Below are positions 11,001-18,915 of a DNA stretch of 64,000 nt, piece by piece (the first letter of the stretch is position 1; every line of letters begins with the position of its first letter). Source of the DNA: Novosphingobium sp. SG919 (GTDB taxonomy: Bacteria > Pseudomonadota > Alphaproteobacteria > Sphingomonadales > Sphingomonadaceae); the NCBI RefSeq assembly GCF_012932495.1, contig NZ_JABCNG010000001.1:1798001-1862000 (forward strand), given 5' to 3'. Under the pieces are notes generated by a model. That model was not told the DNA's origin and ran no database searches. It saw nothing but the letters and a program-made list of their open reading frames with translations. Both the position numbers and the translations under genes were made by a program.

Positions 11001-11265
11001 CGTTCATCGACTGGCTTTCGATATGGTCGATATCGTTGACCGTCGCGGTGAGCGAGCGCTCGTAGTAATAAACCACCCGGCCTGCCATGTCCTGCGGGGG
11101 CAGGCCGCGATATTGCCACACGGCCGCGATTACCGGGATGCGGATATCAGGGAAAATGTCGGTGGGGGTGCGCAGCCAGGCGATCGAGCCGGAAAGCACG
11201 ATCAGAATGGCCAGGACGACGAAGGTATAAGGCTTGCTGAGCGCGAGCTTGACCAGTTGCAGCAT
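7999..11265 (-). CDS. RND efflux permease (HAE1/AcrB-like)
   Basis: A 1088-residue inner-membrane transporter with the two-fold repeat of RND pumps. It has an N-terminal helix (MLQLVKLALSKPYTFVV), the porter domain, six-helix halves and the proton-relay aspartates in GILVDDATVTIENI. The N-terminal half opens with PTDIFPDIRIPVI, typical of the hydrophobe/amphiphile family. The start at 11265 matches the family's N-terminus; the frame continues upstream but that part is low-complexity and unlike RND proteins. It is the first gene of the three-gene pump, 154 bases downstream of a kinase on the same strand. Drug or heavy-metal specificity cannot be assigned; it lacks recognisable CusA methionine clusters. 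Confidence 0.93.
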   Translation of the reverse strand: MLQLVKLALSKPYTFVVLAILIVLSGSIAWLRTPTDIFPDIRIPVIAAVWQYRGLPPQDMAGRVVYYYERSLTATVNDIDHIESQSMNGVGVVKIFFRPGVDVRTATAQVTSVSQTVLKQMPPGMTPPLILNYSAATVPILQMALSSGQLSEQAIYDLGQNGIRPQLATVQGAAVPSPYGGRERQIQIDLDPAALLQRHLSAADVGAALAAQNQIVPAGTSKIGEFEYTISLNNSPQVIDQLNALPIRTVDGTTVTIGDVAHVHDGSPPQVNEVRVDGGRAVLMTILKSGSASTVDIVNNIKALLPKLKETLPDSLKVQLLSDQSLFVKAAVSGVVREGVLAAVLTSVMILLFLGSWRSTVIIATSIPLAILAAVAGLAVTGETLNIMTLGGLALAVGILVDDATVTIENINWHLEQGKGVAQAIMDGAEQIVRPAFVSLLCICIAFLPMFFLPGVAGFLFAPMAKAVVFAMIASFVLSRTLVPTMSNFLLRAHGSPHAVDVMVSHDALSAQEPGQNRLVQALRRFQHGFETRFEAIRAWYVAVLRAALHGRRRFVPGFMIVVLASMALVPFLGRNFFPSVDSGQISLHVRAPVGTRLEETAALFDKVENEIRRAVPPGELVSMVDNIGMSSSGINVAYANSGGIGSQDGDILVTLGEGHHPTDGYVRTLRERLPRVFPGTTFSFLPADIISQILNFGAPAPIDVMITGPDTKGNAAYARMLAGRIGHVAGIADVRMQQATNHPELRFDIDRAQADRLGVTENDVTKSLSVNLAGSSQVAPTFWLNPKNGVSYPIVVQTPEYRTDSINALQNIPVSSSRPGAVQLLGALGTMTREPSPALISHYSVQPAYDVYATTQGRDLGAVAGDVQKILHDTASSLPKGATVTIRGQVETMNSAFTGLVLGLIGAVVLIYLLIVVNFQSWIDPAVIVSALPAALAGIAWTLFATHTPLSVPALTGAIMCMGVATANSVLVVSFARERLAVLGNATLAAIEAGSTRFRPVLMTALAMIIGMAPMALGLGEGGEQNAPLGRAVIGGLICATIATLVFVPVVFSIVHRKHRPGGTATPHTPAPSDDPIFFKGDLVHAE

Positions 11266-11419
11266 GGCGTTCCCAAAGGGTTTGGCCTGGCTGCCAACAC
11301 TTCGCACGTGCGAATGCGGGACCCACCAGGCACCATAAACGTGGGATGGCGCCTGTGGTGCAGCGCCAACCGCCGGCTCCATTGAACCTGCGGATGGCGC
11401 CTTGCCAATGAAATGAATT

Positions 11420-12811
11420 TCACTTGGGATTTTTGGTGCTTGCGCGAATCTGGGCGCGCAAGCCGGGGCGCGCCGGATCGGTGCGGGCCGGCCGCAGTTC
11501 CAGGGCAAACTGGTGCAGGTGCGCGATCGCGGCCACCACGCTCAGGCCCAGGCCAGATCCCGGCACGGCGGGCGAGGCTGCGCCCCGATCGAACCGACGG
11601 ACGACGGCGGCAACCTGCTCGGGCGGAATGCCCGGCCCCTCGTCGGCAACGGTAATCACCGTCTCATCGTTGGCTTGCGCGATGGTGACCATGACCGTGC
11701 CGCCGATCGGGCTGAACTTGATGGCATTGTCCACCAAGTTGCTCAGCGCCTCGACCATCAATTGCCCATCGCAAAGCAGCGTCGCGGCGGGCAGATCGCC
11801 CGCAGCCAGAGTCACCTCTCGCTCCTCGGCCAGCGGCGCATAGAGATCGATCACCACCGCGACCAGTTCATCGATCCGCGTGGGGGCAAAGCCGCTGCGA
11901 CGATGACCCGCCTCCAGGTCCGAGATGCGCAGCAGGGCGGCAAAGCGGGCCAGCACGGTATCGAGGTCTTCGATCGCCGCCTCGATTCGCCGTGCCTCGG
12001 CAGGTGGCAATTGCGGCGCGCGGGCGGCGCGATAGAGCTGGTTGCGCACGCGCGTGAGCGGGGTGCGCAGATCGTGCGCGATGGCATCGGTGACCGAGCG
12101 GACCTGCGCCATCGAGCGTTCCACCTCGCCCACCATCTGGTTGACGGTGTCGGCGAGCAGGTCCAGTTCGTCGCCGCGCCCGTCCACCGGCATCCGCGCA
12201 TCGAGACGGCCGGCCGCGATCTTGCCCGCCACGCGCTGCAAGCGATCCACCCGCCGCAGCGGCCCCAGGCTCAACGCCAGCCCCGCGCCAAGCAGCAACG
12301 GCACCACCACCAGACCGCTCGCCAGCAGGATCGCCAGCACGTTGTTGCGCAGTTCGGTGATGACGGTGGAATCGCGGCCGACCATCAGGATGGCGCCGTT
12401 CGGGGTGCGCTGCGCCAGGATATGCAGCGGCCCGCGCACGTCGGGCCCATCTTCGCGCGCATACGTGCGGCCCAGGCGCAACGGCGGGCTGGCGCCAAGG
12501 TCACCTGCCACCCAGCGCCCGCCGGGGGAGATCAGCCCGAAATGGCCCAGGGGATTGGCCCCGGCACGGGCAGACGCCTCGACTGCGGCGGGCAGGTCGC
12601 TTTCCGGCAAGGCCTGCAGGCGCGCCATTTCGGCGCGCAGTATCAGGTCCACCCGCGTGTCGAGGTTGCTGGCGGTCAGGCTATAGACCATGGCCAGCAC
12701 CAGCAGCACGGCCAAGACCGCCGCCCCGCCGAACATCACCGCCAGGCGAAACGTGCTCGTCTTGCGAATGGCTGAAAAGCGCGGCCAGTTGCGCTGCGCC
12801 TCAGCCAGCAT
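11420..12811 (-). CDS. HAMP-type sensor histidine kinase
   Basis: About 463 residues. The first membrane helix lies near residues 22-45, a periplasmic domain of about 110 residues follows, then a second helix (AILLASGLVVVPLLLGAGLAL). A HAMP linker contains RLDARMP and DELDLLADTVNQM. The HisKA domain carries DAIAHDLRTPLTRV, and the ATPase domain carries NLVDNAIKFSP, DEGPGIP and GSGLGLS. The ATG at 12811 overlaps the upstream regulator stop by 11 bases; a GTG at 12829 is also possible. It is co-transcribed with its response regulator, and the RND pump 154 bases downstream is the likeliest target. Confidence 0.9.
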   Translation of the reverse strand: MLAEAQRNWPRFSAIRKTSTFRLAVMFGGAAVLAVLLVLAMVYSLTASNLDTRVDLILRAEMARLQALPESDLPAAVEASARAGANPLGHFGLISPGGRWVAGDLGASPPLRLGRTYAREDGPDVRGPLHILAQRTPNGAILMVGRDSTVITELRNNVLAILLASGLVVVPLLLGAGLALSLGPLRRVDRLQRVAGKIAAGRLDARMPVDGRGDELDLLADTVNQMVGEVERSMAQVRSVTDAIAHDLRTPLTRVRNQLYRAARAPQLPPAEARRIEAAIEDLDTVLARFAALLRISDLEAGHRRSGFAPTRIDELVAVVIDLYAPLAEEREVTLAAGDLPAATLLCDGQLMVEALSNLVDNAIKFSPIGGTVMVTIAQANDETVITVADEGPGIPPEQVAAVVRRFDRGAASPAVPGSGLGLSVVAAIAHLHQFALELRPARTDPARPGLRAQIRASTKNPK

Positions 12812-13481
12812 CGAAGCGGTACCCTTCACCCTTGACGGTCTCGATCAGCGAGGGACGGCCCGGCAGGTCGATCTTCTTGCGCAGGCGCGCGATGTGCACG
12901 GCGATCAGATTAGCGCCGGGATCGAAGTAATAGCCCCACACCCGCTCGAAAATGATCTGCCGTGCCACGGTTTCGCCCGCGTTGCGCATCAGGAATTCCA
13001 GCAGGCGGAATTCCATGTGCAGCAGGCGCACCGCCTCGCCGCCCACGCGCACTTCGCGGCGGATCAGGTCCATCTCGACCGGTCCGGCAACCAGCATGGC
13101 GGTGGATGCGGCCATCTGCCGCTGGCGGCGCAGCAGCACTTCCACGCGCATCGCCATTTCATCGGGCGCGAAAGGCTTGATCAGGTAATCGTCGCCGCCT
13201 GCGCGCAGGCCGGCAATGCGTTCGTCCACATCGCCCAGCGCACTGATCATCAGCACCGGCAGCGTAAGCCCCGCCGCGCGCAACCGCGCCACCACCGAAA
13301 GCCCGTCGAGTTCGGGCAGCATGCGATCGAGCGTGATGGCATCGAACGGCTCGCGCAGCGCCAGTTCCACGCCCGCGCCGCCATCGCCCACCGCGCGCAC
13401 GTCGTGTCCGTGGCCGGCCAGTTCCGCCACGATTTCGGCGGCGGTGTCGGGATCGTCCTCGATGACCAGTATGCGTGCCAT
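12801..13481 (-). CDS. OmpR-family response regulator
   Basis: A 226-residue protein. The receiver domain has acidic residues at 9-10 and Asp52 (ITLDRMLPELDG), with DYLIKPF supplying the conserved lysine. The winged-helix effector contains RVWGYYFDPGANLIAVHIARLRKK. The C-terminus overlaps the following kinase gene by 11 bases, so the two are translationally coupled. It is the first gene of the long minus-strand block and probably activates or represses the efflux pump genes behind it. The 66-base gap to the divergent haemoglobin gene must hold both promoters. Confidence 0.92.
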   Translation of the reverse strand: MARILVIEDDPDTAAEIVAELAGHGHDVRAVGDGGAGVELALREPFDAITLDRMLPELDGLSVVARLRAAGLTLPVLMISALGDVDERIAGLRAGGDDYLIKPFAPDEMAMRVEVLLRRQRQMAASTAMLVAGPVEMDLIRREVRVGGEAVRLLHMEFRLLEFLMRNAGETVARQIIFERVWGYYFDPGANLIAVHIARLRKKIDLPGRPSLIETVKGEGYRFDAG

Positions 13482-13547
13482 GGCGGCGGCTTGTAATCAC
13501 CCCGCGCGGCGCTGGCCAGCGCGCTGACGAATGGCTATGCGCCGGCC

Positions 13548-13982
13548 ATGACGCAGACTGTGCCAACCGAGCCGGAAACGCCCGCCCCATCGCCATACGA
13601 ACTGCTAGGTGGAGACGCCATGGTGCGCGCCTTTGTCGCGCGGTTCTATCAATTGATGGAAGAACTGCCCGGCGCCGCCGCCTGTCGCGCGGTGCACCCG
13701 CCATCGCTGGAACGGGCGCAGCAGCGGTTGTTTGAATATCTTACCGGCTGGCTCGGCGGGCCGCCGCTCTACACCAGCCAATATGGCCATCCACGCCTGC
13801 GCATGCGCCATATGGTGGCGCCGATCGGCCGCGCCGAAATCGAAGGCTGGCTGCTGTGCTTTCACCAGGCCTGGTCGGAAATCGTGCCGCCATCGGCGAT
13901 GTCCGCTGCCATTGTCGAGCGCGTGGAGGCGCTGGCGTGGCATATGGGCAACCAGACTGGTGATAATGCAAAGCAAAGGTAA
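13548..13982 (+). CDS. Group II truncated haemoglobin
   Basis: A 144-residue protein of the two-over-two globin family. Visible are the N-terminal PYELLGGDAMVRAFVARFYQLM, the FEYLTGWLGGPPLYTSQYGHPRLRMRH stretch carrying the proximal histidine region, and a tryptophan-containing G helix (EGWLLCFHQAW). These fit trHbO-type globins that bind oxygen or act in nitric-oxide or peroxide chemistry. It stands alone, divergent from the response regulator, with no flavodoxin or reductase partner nearby. Confidence 0.88.
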   Translation: MTQTVPTEPETPAPSPYELLGGDAMVRAFVARFYQLMEELPGAAACRAVHPPSLERAQQRLFEYLTGWLGGPPLYTSQYGHPRLRMRHMVAPIGRAEIEGWLLCFHQAWSEIVPPSAMSAAIVERVEALAWHMGNQTGDNAKQR

Positions 13983-14094
13983 ATTTCCTCGCCAAGCCAT
14001 GTGTGCAGTGCAATAATATCAAACGCATCCAGACCGGACGGATTCGCCAAAGGGTTCGCATTCTTCCTATCTTATGGCGAACAGGAGTGTCATT

Positions 14095-14256
14095 ATGGAC
14101 CTATCTCCCAAACTGTGGAGCGTGCTGCTTTGCAGCATAGGCCGCCACGATCCGAACCGCGGCAAACGCTATTACGAGGCCGGTACCGAGTATGCCCCGT
14201 GCCGGAATTGCGGCCGCCCCTTGCGCCACTGGGGCCATCGCGACTGGCGCCCCTAA
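14095..14256 (+). CDS. Tiny basic CxxC protein of unknown function
   Basis: A 53-residue frame with a clear AGGAG ribosome site seven bases before the ATG at 14095. It contains LLCSIGRHDPNRG and a second segment, CRNCGRPLRHWGHRDW. The single CxxC pair plus an upstream Cys and several His residues suggest a small metal-binding knuckle. It converges with the MocR gene and overlaps its stop by 4 bases. The good ribosome site and zinc-finger-like pattern argue for a real gene; the function is unknown. Confidence 0.6.
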   Translation: MDLSPKLWSVLLCSIGRHDPNRGKRYYEAGTEYAPCRNCGRPLRHWGHRDWRP

Positions 14257-15701
14257 ATCCTGCAGCCGTGGTTTGCATCACGGCTATCTGACGGCAAGAC
14301 CAGCGCATCGAGCGCGGCCGCAAGACGATCGATCACCGGTGATTGCGCAGTGGCCACACCGATCAAGAGGCCTGGTTGCGCCGGCCCCACGAACAGGCCT
14401 GACAACGGCAGAACGCCCAGCCCCCTATCCTGCAGTTGCCGGGCCAGCGCGGTATCGTCATGATGCCTCGACGCCAGCCACAGCGCCAGTTGCAGCCCGC
14501 CATCGACCGGCCCGACCCGCCAGCGCCCCGCGGCAACAGCGTCGAGCCTCTCGGCGGTTTCGACCATCCGGGCATGATAGACCTTGCGCATGCGCCGGAC
14601 GTGGGCGTTGAGGTGCCCTTCCTCCAGAAAATCCGCCATTGCCGCCTGCAGATGGATCGGCACCGTTCCGCCTGAAAGCCGCACGGCCGCCTGCATCGGC
14701 GCCACCAAGCGCGGCGGCACGATGGCATAGGCAATCCGCAATCCCGGAGCCAGAACCTTGGAAAAGGTGCCGAGATAGGCAACGCAGCCGCGCTCATCCA
14801 GGCCCTGGAGGCTCGCCAGCGGGCGCCCGGCGTAGTGGAATTCGCTGTCGTAATCGTCTTCCACCACAAGCGCGCCACAGGCTGCCGCATGGTCGAGCAG
14901 GCGCAGCCGCCGTGCCAGGCTCATCGCCGCGCCAGTGGGATACTGGTGCGAGGGCGTCACGTGAATGAGGCGTGGAGGCGGCCCGGCGGGAGCTTGGCTA
15001 AGGTCGATCCCCCCCACATCGACCGGCACCGCCGCGATCCGCGCGCCGGCCCGCTGCAACAGCGCCCGGGCCGTGGGATAGCCGGGATCTTCAACCCAGG
15101 CCGCATCGCCCGGCGCCAATACCAGCCCGGCCAGCAGGGCCACAGCCGCAGCGGTGGATGGCACGATCACCACTTGCGCCGGATCGGCCACCACCGCACG
15201 CGTGCGGCGCACGTGATCCAGCACCGCCGCACGCAGGATCGGCAACCCCTGCTCGTCGCCATAGCCCAGGTCATGGACCCGCAGGGCGCGGGCCCGTGCC
15301 GCCAGGCAACGTGCCCAGGTGGCGCGGGGAAATGCCTCGAGATCGGGCAGACCGGGGCGCAGCGGCAGGAAGCGGGCTGGATCGGGTGAGCCTGGCGGCG
15401 GCACAGGCGCGAACGATCGACCATCTGCGGCGCCTTGCGGCGGCGGGGGCAACGGCGCCACCCGCGTGGCCGATCCCCGCGCCGCGTTGACATAGCCTTC
15501 GGCTGCAAGCCGATCATAGCCGGCCACCACGGTGCTGCGTGCCAGGCCCAGTGCGGCGGCGAGCGCGCGGGTGGAAGGCAGCGGCGCGCCGGCCTGCAAC
15601 GCGCCGCCCAGGATGCGGGTGCGAAACGCGCGATAGATCTGGCCTTCCAGGTCGCCCACGGCGCGGTCGAGCACCAGCCAGGTTGTCGGTTCGATAGCCA
15701 T
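14253..15701 (-). CDS. MocR/GntR-type regulator with aminotransferase-like domain
   Basis: A 482-residue protein. The N-terminal GntR winged helix (about 1-80) includes LPSTRALAAALGLARSTVVAGYDRLAAEGY. A fold-type-I aminotransferase-like domain follows, with EDPGYPTARALLQRAGA, EDDYDSEFHY and the PLP-lysine motif GTFSKVLAPGLRIAY. This is the PdxR/GabR/MocR architecture, in which PLP bound to the C-terminal domain controls transcription. The divergent neighbour at 15802 is of the pyridoxamine-phosphate-oxidase fold, and ACTGG repeats in the gap suggest shared control. Whether it controls vitamin B6 or an amino-compound pathway is not decided by sequence alone. Confidence 0.9.
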   Translation of the reverse strand: MAIEPTTWLVLDRAVGDLEGQIYRAFRTRILGGALQAGAPLPSTRALAAALGLARSTVVAGYDRLAAEGYVNAARGSATRVAPLPPPPQGAADGRSFAPVPPPGSPDPARFLPLRPGLPDLEAFPRATWARCLAARARALRVHDLGYGDEQGLPILRAAVLDHVRRTRAVVADPAQVVIVPSTAAAVALLAGLVLAPGDAAWVEDPGYPTARALLQRAGARIAAVPVDVGGIDLSQAPAGPPPRLIHVTPSHQYPTGAAMSLARRLRLLDHAAACGALVVEDDYDSEFHYAGRPLASLQGLDERGCVAYLGTFSKVLAPGLRIAYAIVPPRLVAPMQAAVRLSGGTVPIHLQAAMADFLEEGHLNAHVRRMRKVYHARMVETAERLDAVAAGRWRVGPVDGGLQLALWLASRHHDDTALARQLQDRGLGVLPLSGLFVGPAQPGLLIGVATAQSPVIDRLAAALDALVLPSDSRDANHGCRI

Positions 15702-15710
15702 GCCCCATCA

Positions 15711-15742
15711 AACTGGACTGGTCAGATTTTGGCAACTGGTTC
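15711..15742. promoter_or_regulatory. Three ACTGG repeats, likely MocR operator
   Basis: AACTGG occurs at 15711 and 15734 and ACTGG at 15718, all in the same orientation, in the 100-base gap between the divergent MocR and split-barrel genes. MocR-family dimers typically bind two direct repeats, so this fits an autoregulatory operator. The assignment rests on repeat pattern and position only. Confidence 0.45.
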
Positions 15743-15801
15743 TTATCGGCAATCCACTTCTGCAGCATCACACGTATGCCCAGTGGAAAGAGAGCCAAGC
15801 G

Positions 15802-16464
15802 ATGACCCAGGAATTCCCCGTAACCGAACGCAGCCGCGTGCGGCGCATGCACGATCGTGCCAGCCACGCCTGGGGTGATGTCCATGCCGTGCTCGATGCC
15901 GCGCCGCTGTGCCACGTCGGCTATGTGATCGATGGCGAGCCCTATGTGACGCCCACGATCCATTGGCGTGAGGGCAACCGCGTGTTCTGGCACGGATCAT
16001 CGGCGAGCCGCTTCCTGCGCAAGATCGACGGCCAGCGCGTGTGCCTGACCGTCAGCCTGATGGATGGCTATGTCCTGGCGCGGTCGGCCTACAACCATTC
16101 GGTCAACTATCGCAGCGCCATGGTGTTCGGCCGGGCGCAGCGCATCACCGATCCACAGGAAAGTGCCGCGGCCCTGCGCGCCATGGTCGACACCCTGTTC
16201 CCCGGCCGGTGGGACAGCCTGCGGCCGATGACGGCACAAGAGGCCAAGGCATCGACCGTGGTGTGGATGGATATCGAAGAAGCGAGCGTGAAGGATCGCG
16301 CCGGCCCGCCCGGTGATCCCGAGGAAGCCGACTATCCGGTCTGGGCCGGGGTGCTGCCCATGCGCACCACGCTGGGCCCGGCCGAACCGGCGCCCCACAG
16401 CCCGGCCACGCTGCCGCTGCCGGCAGAGCTGGCGGCCCTGGTGGCATCGGGCCGGCTACGCTAG
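15802..16464 (+). CDS. Pyridoxamine-5'-phosphate-oxidase-fold flavoprotein
   Basis: A 220-residue split-barrel protein. The segment LCHVGYVIDGEPYVTPTIHWREGNRVFWHGS followed by LRKIDGQRVCLTVSLMDGYVLARSAYNHSVNYRS is typical of the FMN-binding pyridoxamine-phosphate-oxidase-like family (NimA-related members included). The ATG at 15802 starts at the family N-terminus; earlier in-frame codons lie in the promoter. Its placement divergent to a MocR regulator suggests a role linked to B6 vitamers or to reducing a nitro or haem-like compound. It is not the canonical PdxH sequence. Confidence 0.82.
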   Translation: MTQEFPVTERSRVRRMHDRASHAWGDVHAVLDAAPLCHVGYVIDGEPYVTPTIHWREGNRVFWHGSSASRFLRKIDGQRVCLTVSLMDGYVLARSAYNHSVNYRSAMVFGRAQRITDPQESAAALRAMVDTLFPGRWDSLRPMTAQEAKASTVVWMDIEEASVKDRAGPPGDPEEADYPVWAGVLPMRTTLGPAEPAPHSPATLPLPAELAALVASGRLR

Positions 16465-16471
16465 GCTTGGT

Positions 16472-17635
16472 TCACGCTTGCGCCAGCACGCGATCGACGC
16501 TGGCGCAAAAGCGTTCCATCTCCTGGGGGGAGCCGATGGTAATGCGCGACCGGGTCGGCCAGATCGGCCAGGACCGGCCGATGGCGATCCCTTTTGCTTC
16601 CATCGCCGCCTTGATCGGCGCGGCCGGCTTGCCCCAATCGACCATCAGCATGTTGGCCGCGCTGGGAAGCACGGCCAGGCCACGCTGGGTGAGGAAGGCC
16701 GCCGTCTTTTCGCGCGTCTGCGTGGTCTGTTCGCGCCGGTTGGTGATCTGGTCCATGCGCCGCAGGCTGGCACTGGCACAGGCCAGGGCGGGCACAGGCA
16801 GTTGCAGGGTCTGGATCACGCCATCGTATTGCATCAGCCTGGCCTGCAGATCGGGCCGCGCGATCGACAGGCCCATGCGCATGCCCGCCATGCCGAAGAT
16901 TTTCGAGAACGTGCGCAGGATCACCACGTCACGCCCGTTGCGCACCAGGTCCATGCCCGATGCGGCGTGGGAAAAATGCAGGTAGGCTTCGTCCAGCAGG
17001 ACCACCGCATCCTTGGGCTTGTTTTCCACCAGCCAGGCGATGTGTTCCATCGGCGTGAGCGAGCCGGTGGGATTGTTGGGATTGCAGACATAGTAAAGCC
17101 CGGCACGCGGATTGGCGGCCAGCATCGCGCGCACATCGTGAGCCTGGTCCGGGCTGCGCAGCGGCACCTTGGCCACCGGCGCGCCGACATAGGCCGCCAC
17201 CATCCACGCCACTTCGAACGTCGGATCAGCGGTAACCAGCCCACGTTCCGGCCCACAAAAGCCAACCACGGCGCGCGCCAGCGGGCTGCCCGATCCGGCC
17301 CAGGGCACCACATGATCGGCGCCCACGCGCTCCATCGTCGAAACCGTCTCGATCAGCGCGTCACGCTCGCCGGCCGGATCGTAATAGTTGCTGCGGGCAA
17401 CGGCAGCACGGGCGGCATCCAGCCCATCGTCCACCGGCCCTTCCCAATATTCGTTGCCATTGAGGCGGATGGTCCCCGGCGGCACTTTCAGGCTGGGCGC
17501 CGCCGACGCGGCCGGCATGGGGCTGCCTTGCGCGGCGAATGCGCGTTCGCCCAGGGCAAGGCCACCGCCCAAAACGGCGGCCAACTGGAACATGCGCCGC
17601 CGATCGAGCGGGAGGCCAGCGGAAGGTTCGATCAT
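16472..17635 (-). CDS. HisC-like aminotransferase with Tat signal peptide
   Basis: A 387-residue class I/II PLP enzyme. The N-terminus has the twin-arginine pattern RRMFQ followed by LAAVLGGGLALG and an Ala-x-Ala site near residue 35, so the protein probably crosses the membrane folded with its cofactor. Enzyme motifs include NEYWEGP, CNPNNPTG, DEAYLHF and the PLP-lysine stretch RTFSKIFGMAGMRMG, closest to histidinol-phosphate aminotransferases. No other histidine gene is nearby. It converges with the flavoprotein gene and follows an Lrp regulator gene, which could respond to the amino acid it handles. The periplasmic substrate is unknown. Confidence 0.85.
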   Translation of the reverse strand: MIEPSAGLPLDRRRMFQLAAVLGGGLALGERAFAAQGSPMPAASAAPSLKVPPGTIRLNGNEYWEGPVDDGLDAARAAVARSNYYDPAGERDALIETVSTMERVGADHVVPWAGSGSPLARAVVGFCGPERGLVTADPTFEVAWMVAAYVGAPVAKVPLRSPDQAHDVRAMLAANPRAGLYYVCNPNNPTGSLTPMEHIAWLVENKPKDAVVLLDEAYLHFSHAASGMDLVRNGRDVVILRTFSKIFGMAGMRMGLSIARPDLQARLMQYDGVIQTLQLPVPALACASASLRRMDQITNRREQTTQTREKTAAFLTQRGLAVLPSAANMLMVDWGKPAAPIKAAMEAKGIAIGRSWPIWPTRSRITIGSPQEMERFCASVDRVLAQA

Positions 17636-17691
17636 GGCGCCTGGTGTCCTTGGCTATGAGGGGGCCAGCGTGTCGTGGCGCGTGCGCCTGG

Positions 17692-18162
17692 TCAAGCCCG
17701 CGGCGCCTGATGCAACGGCAGGCTTTCGGCAGACTTGACCGTTTCCATCACGATGGAGGCGCAGACCACGTTCATCTCGATCCGCGCCACCAGCGCCTTG
17801 TAGACGCGGTCATAGTCGTCCACGCTGGGCAGCACAATGCGCAGCAGGTAGTCGATGCTGCCGGTGAGACGATAGACTTCCATCACTTCGGGAATGTGGG
17901 CCACGGCCTGGCGGAACTGCTCGGTCCAAGCCGCGCTATGCGTGCGCGCGCTGACCGTGACGAACACCGTGGTCGGCAGGCCAACTTTGGCACGATCGAT
18001 CACCGCCACGTTGCGCTTGATATAGCCGGCCTCGCGCAGGTGGGCGATCCGGCGCGAGCAGGCCGAGGGCGAAAGGTGCACGCGCGTCCCTACTTCGGCC
18101 AATGGCGTATCGCTGTCGCGTTGCAGCACATCGAGAATGGCAAGATCGCGAGAATTGAGCAT
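17692..18162 (-). CDS. Lrp/AsnC-family transcriptional regulator
   Basis: A 156-residue protein with an N-terminal helix-turn-helix (PLAEVGTRVHLSPSACSRRIAHLREAGYI) and a C-terminal RAM ligand-binding domain (VMEVYRLTGSIDYLLRIVLPSVDDYDRV). The ATG at 18162 is favoured over a GTG at 18180 because AGGAG lies at the right distance before it. It is read in the same direction as the exported aminotransferase, 56 bases upstream of it, so local control of that gene by an amino acid is plausible. Confidence 0.9.
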   Translation of the reverse strand: MLNSRDLAILDVLQRDSDTPLAEVGTRVHLSPSACSRRIAHLREAGYIKRNVAVIDRAKVGLPTTVFVTVSARTHSAAWTEQFRQAVAHIPEVMEVYRLTGSIDYLLRIVLPSVDDYDRVYKALVARIEMNVVCASIVMETVKSAESLPLHQAPRA

Positions 18163-18225
18163 CGGGCGGTTCTCCTGCACGCTGGATGCGCGATCTATCT
18201 TACCAGTGCAAGACTAGAGCGCCGA

Positions 18226-18915
18226 TCAGCCCGTGATGAGCCGATAGCCAACACCGGGTTCGTTGCGGATCATGCTGCTTTCAACGTCGCCCTCTTCCAA
18301 CTTGCGCCGCACCCCGCGCACCGCCACGCGCAAGTATTCCACATCGTGTTCATGCCCCGCGCCCCACACGGCGCGCAGCAGCGCGGCGTGCGAGACAACG
18401 CGCCCCGGATGGCGGCAAAGCTGCGCGAGAAAGCCGTATTCCTTGGGCGTGAGGTGCACTTCTGCGCCATCGCGCAGCACGCGCCGGGCCGCGAGGTCCA
18501 CCGTGATCGGCCCCACCTGCACCACTGGTTCCTCGGCCACGCGGCTGAGCCGGCTGCGCAGGGCCACGCGGATGCGGGCATGGACTTCCTCGGTGTCGAA
18601 CGGCTTGGTCACATAATCGTCCGCGCCCAGATCGAGCGCGGCAACTTTCTCATCGGTCGCGTCGCGCGCCGAAACGATCAGCAATGCCGCCCCCGCTGCC
18701 TTGACCAACGGGATCAGTTCCAGCCCGTCGCGATCAGGCAGGCCAAGGTCGAGCAGCACGAGGTCCGGCTTGTCGATCGCCAGGGCGGCCAGCGCCGCGC
18801 GCGCGTCGCCCGCCTCGATCACCTCGTGCCCGGCGCGGGCCAGGCTGCCGCGCAGCAGGCGGCGGATGGCAGGTTCATCGTCCACCACCAGGACGCGGGT
18901 GGCAAAGCTGGTCAT
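18226..18915 (-). CDS. kdpE: KdpE potassium-responsive response regulator
   Basis: A 229-residue OmpR-family regulator with Asp56 (LLDLGLPDRDG), DYVTKPF and a winged helix with the KdpE-type ending EYLRVAVRGVRRKLE and NEPGVGYRL. The start at 18915 overlaps the kdpD stop by 4 bases (ATGA); this removes an upstream extension that lies in kdpD. It is the last gene of the kdp operon and should activate that operon on phosphorylation by KdpD. A direct repeat at 26506-26527 is a candidate binding site. Confidence 0.95.
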   Translation of the reverse strand: MTSFATRVLVVDDEPAIRRLLRGSLARAGHEVIEAGDARAALAALAIDKPDLVLLDLGLPDRDGLELIPLVKAAGAALLIVSARDATDEKVAALDLGADDYVTKPFDTEEVHARIRVALRSRLSRVAEEPVVQVGPITVDLAARRVLRDGAEVHLTPKEYGFLAQLCRHPGRVVSHAALLRAVWGAGHEHDVEYLRVAVRGVRRKLEEGDVESSMIRNEPGVGYRLITG

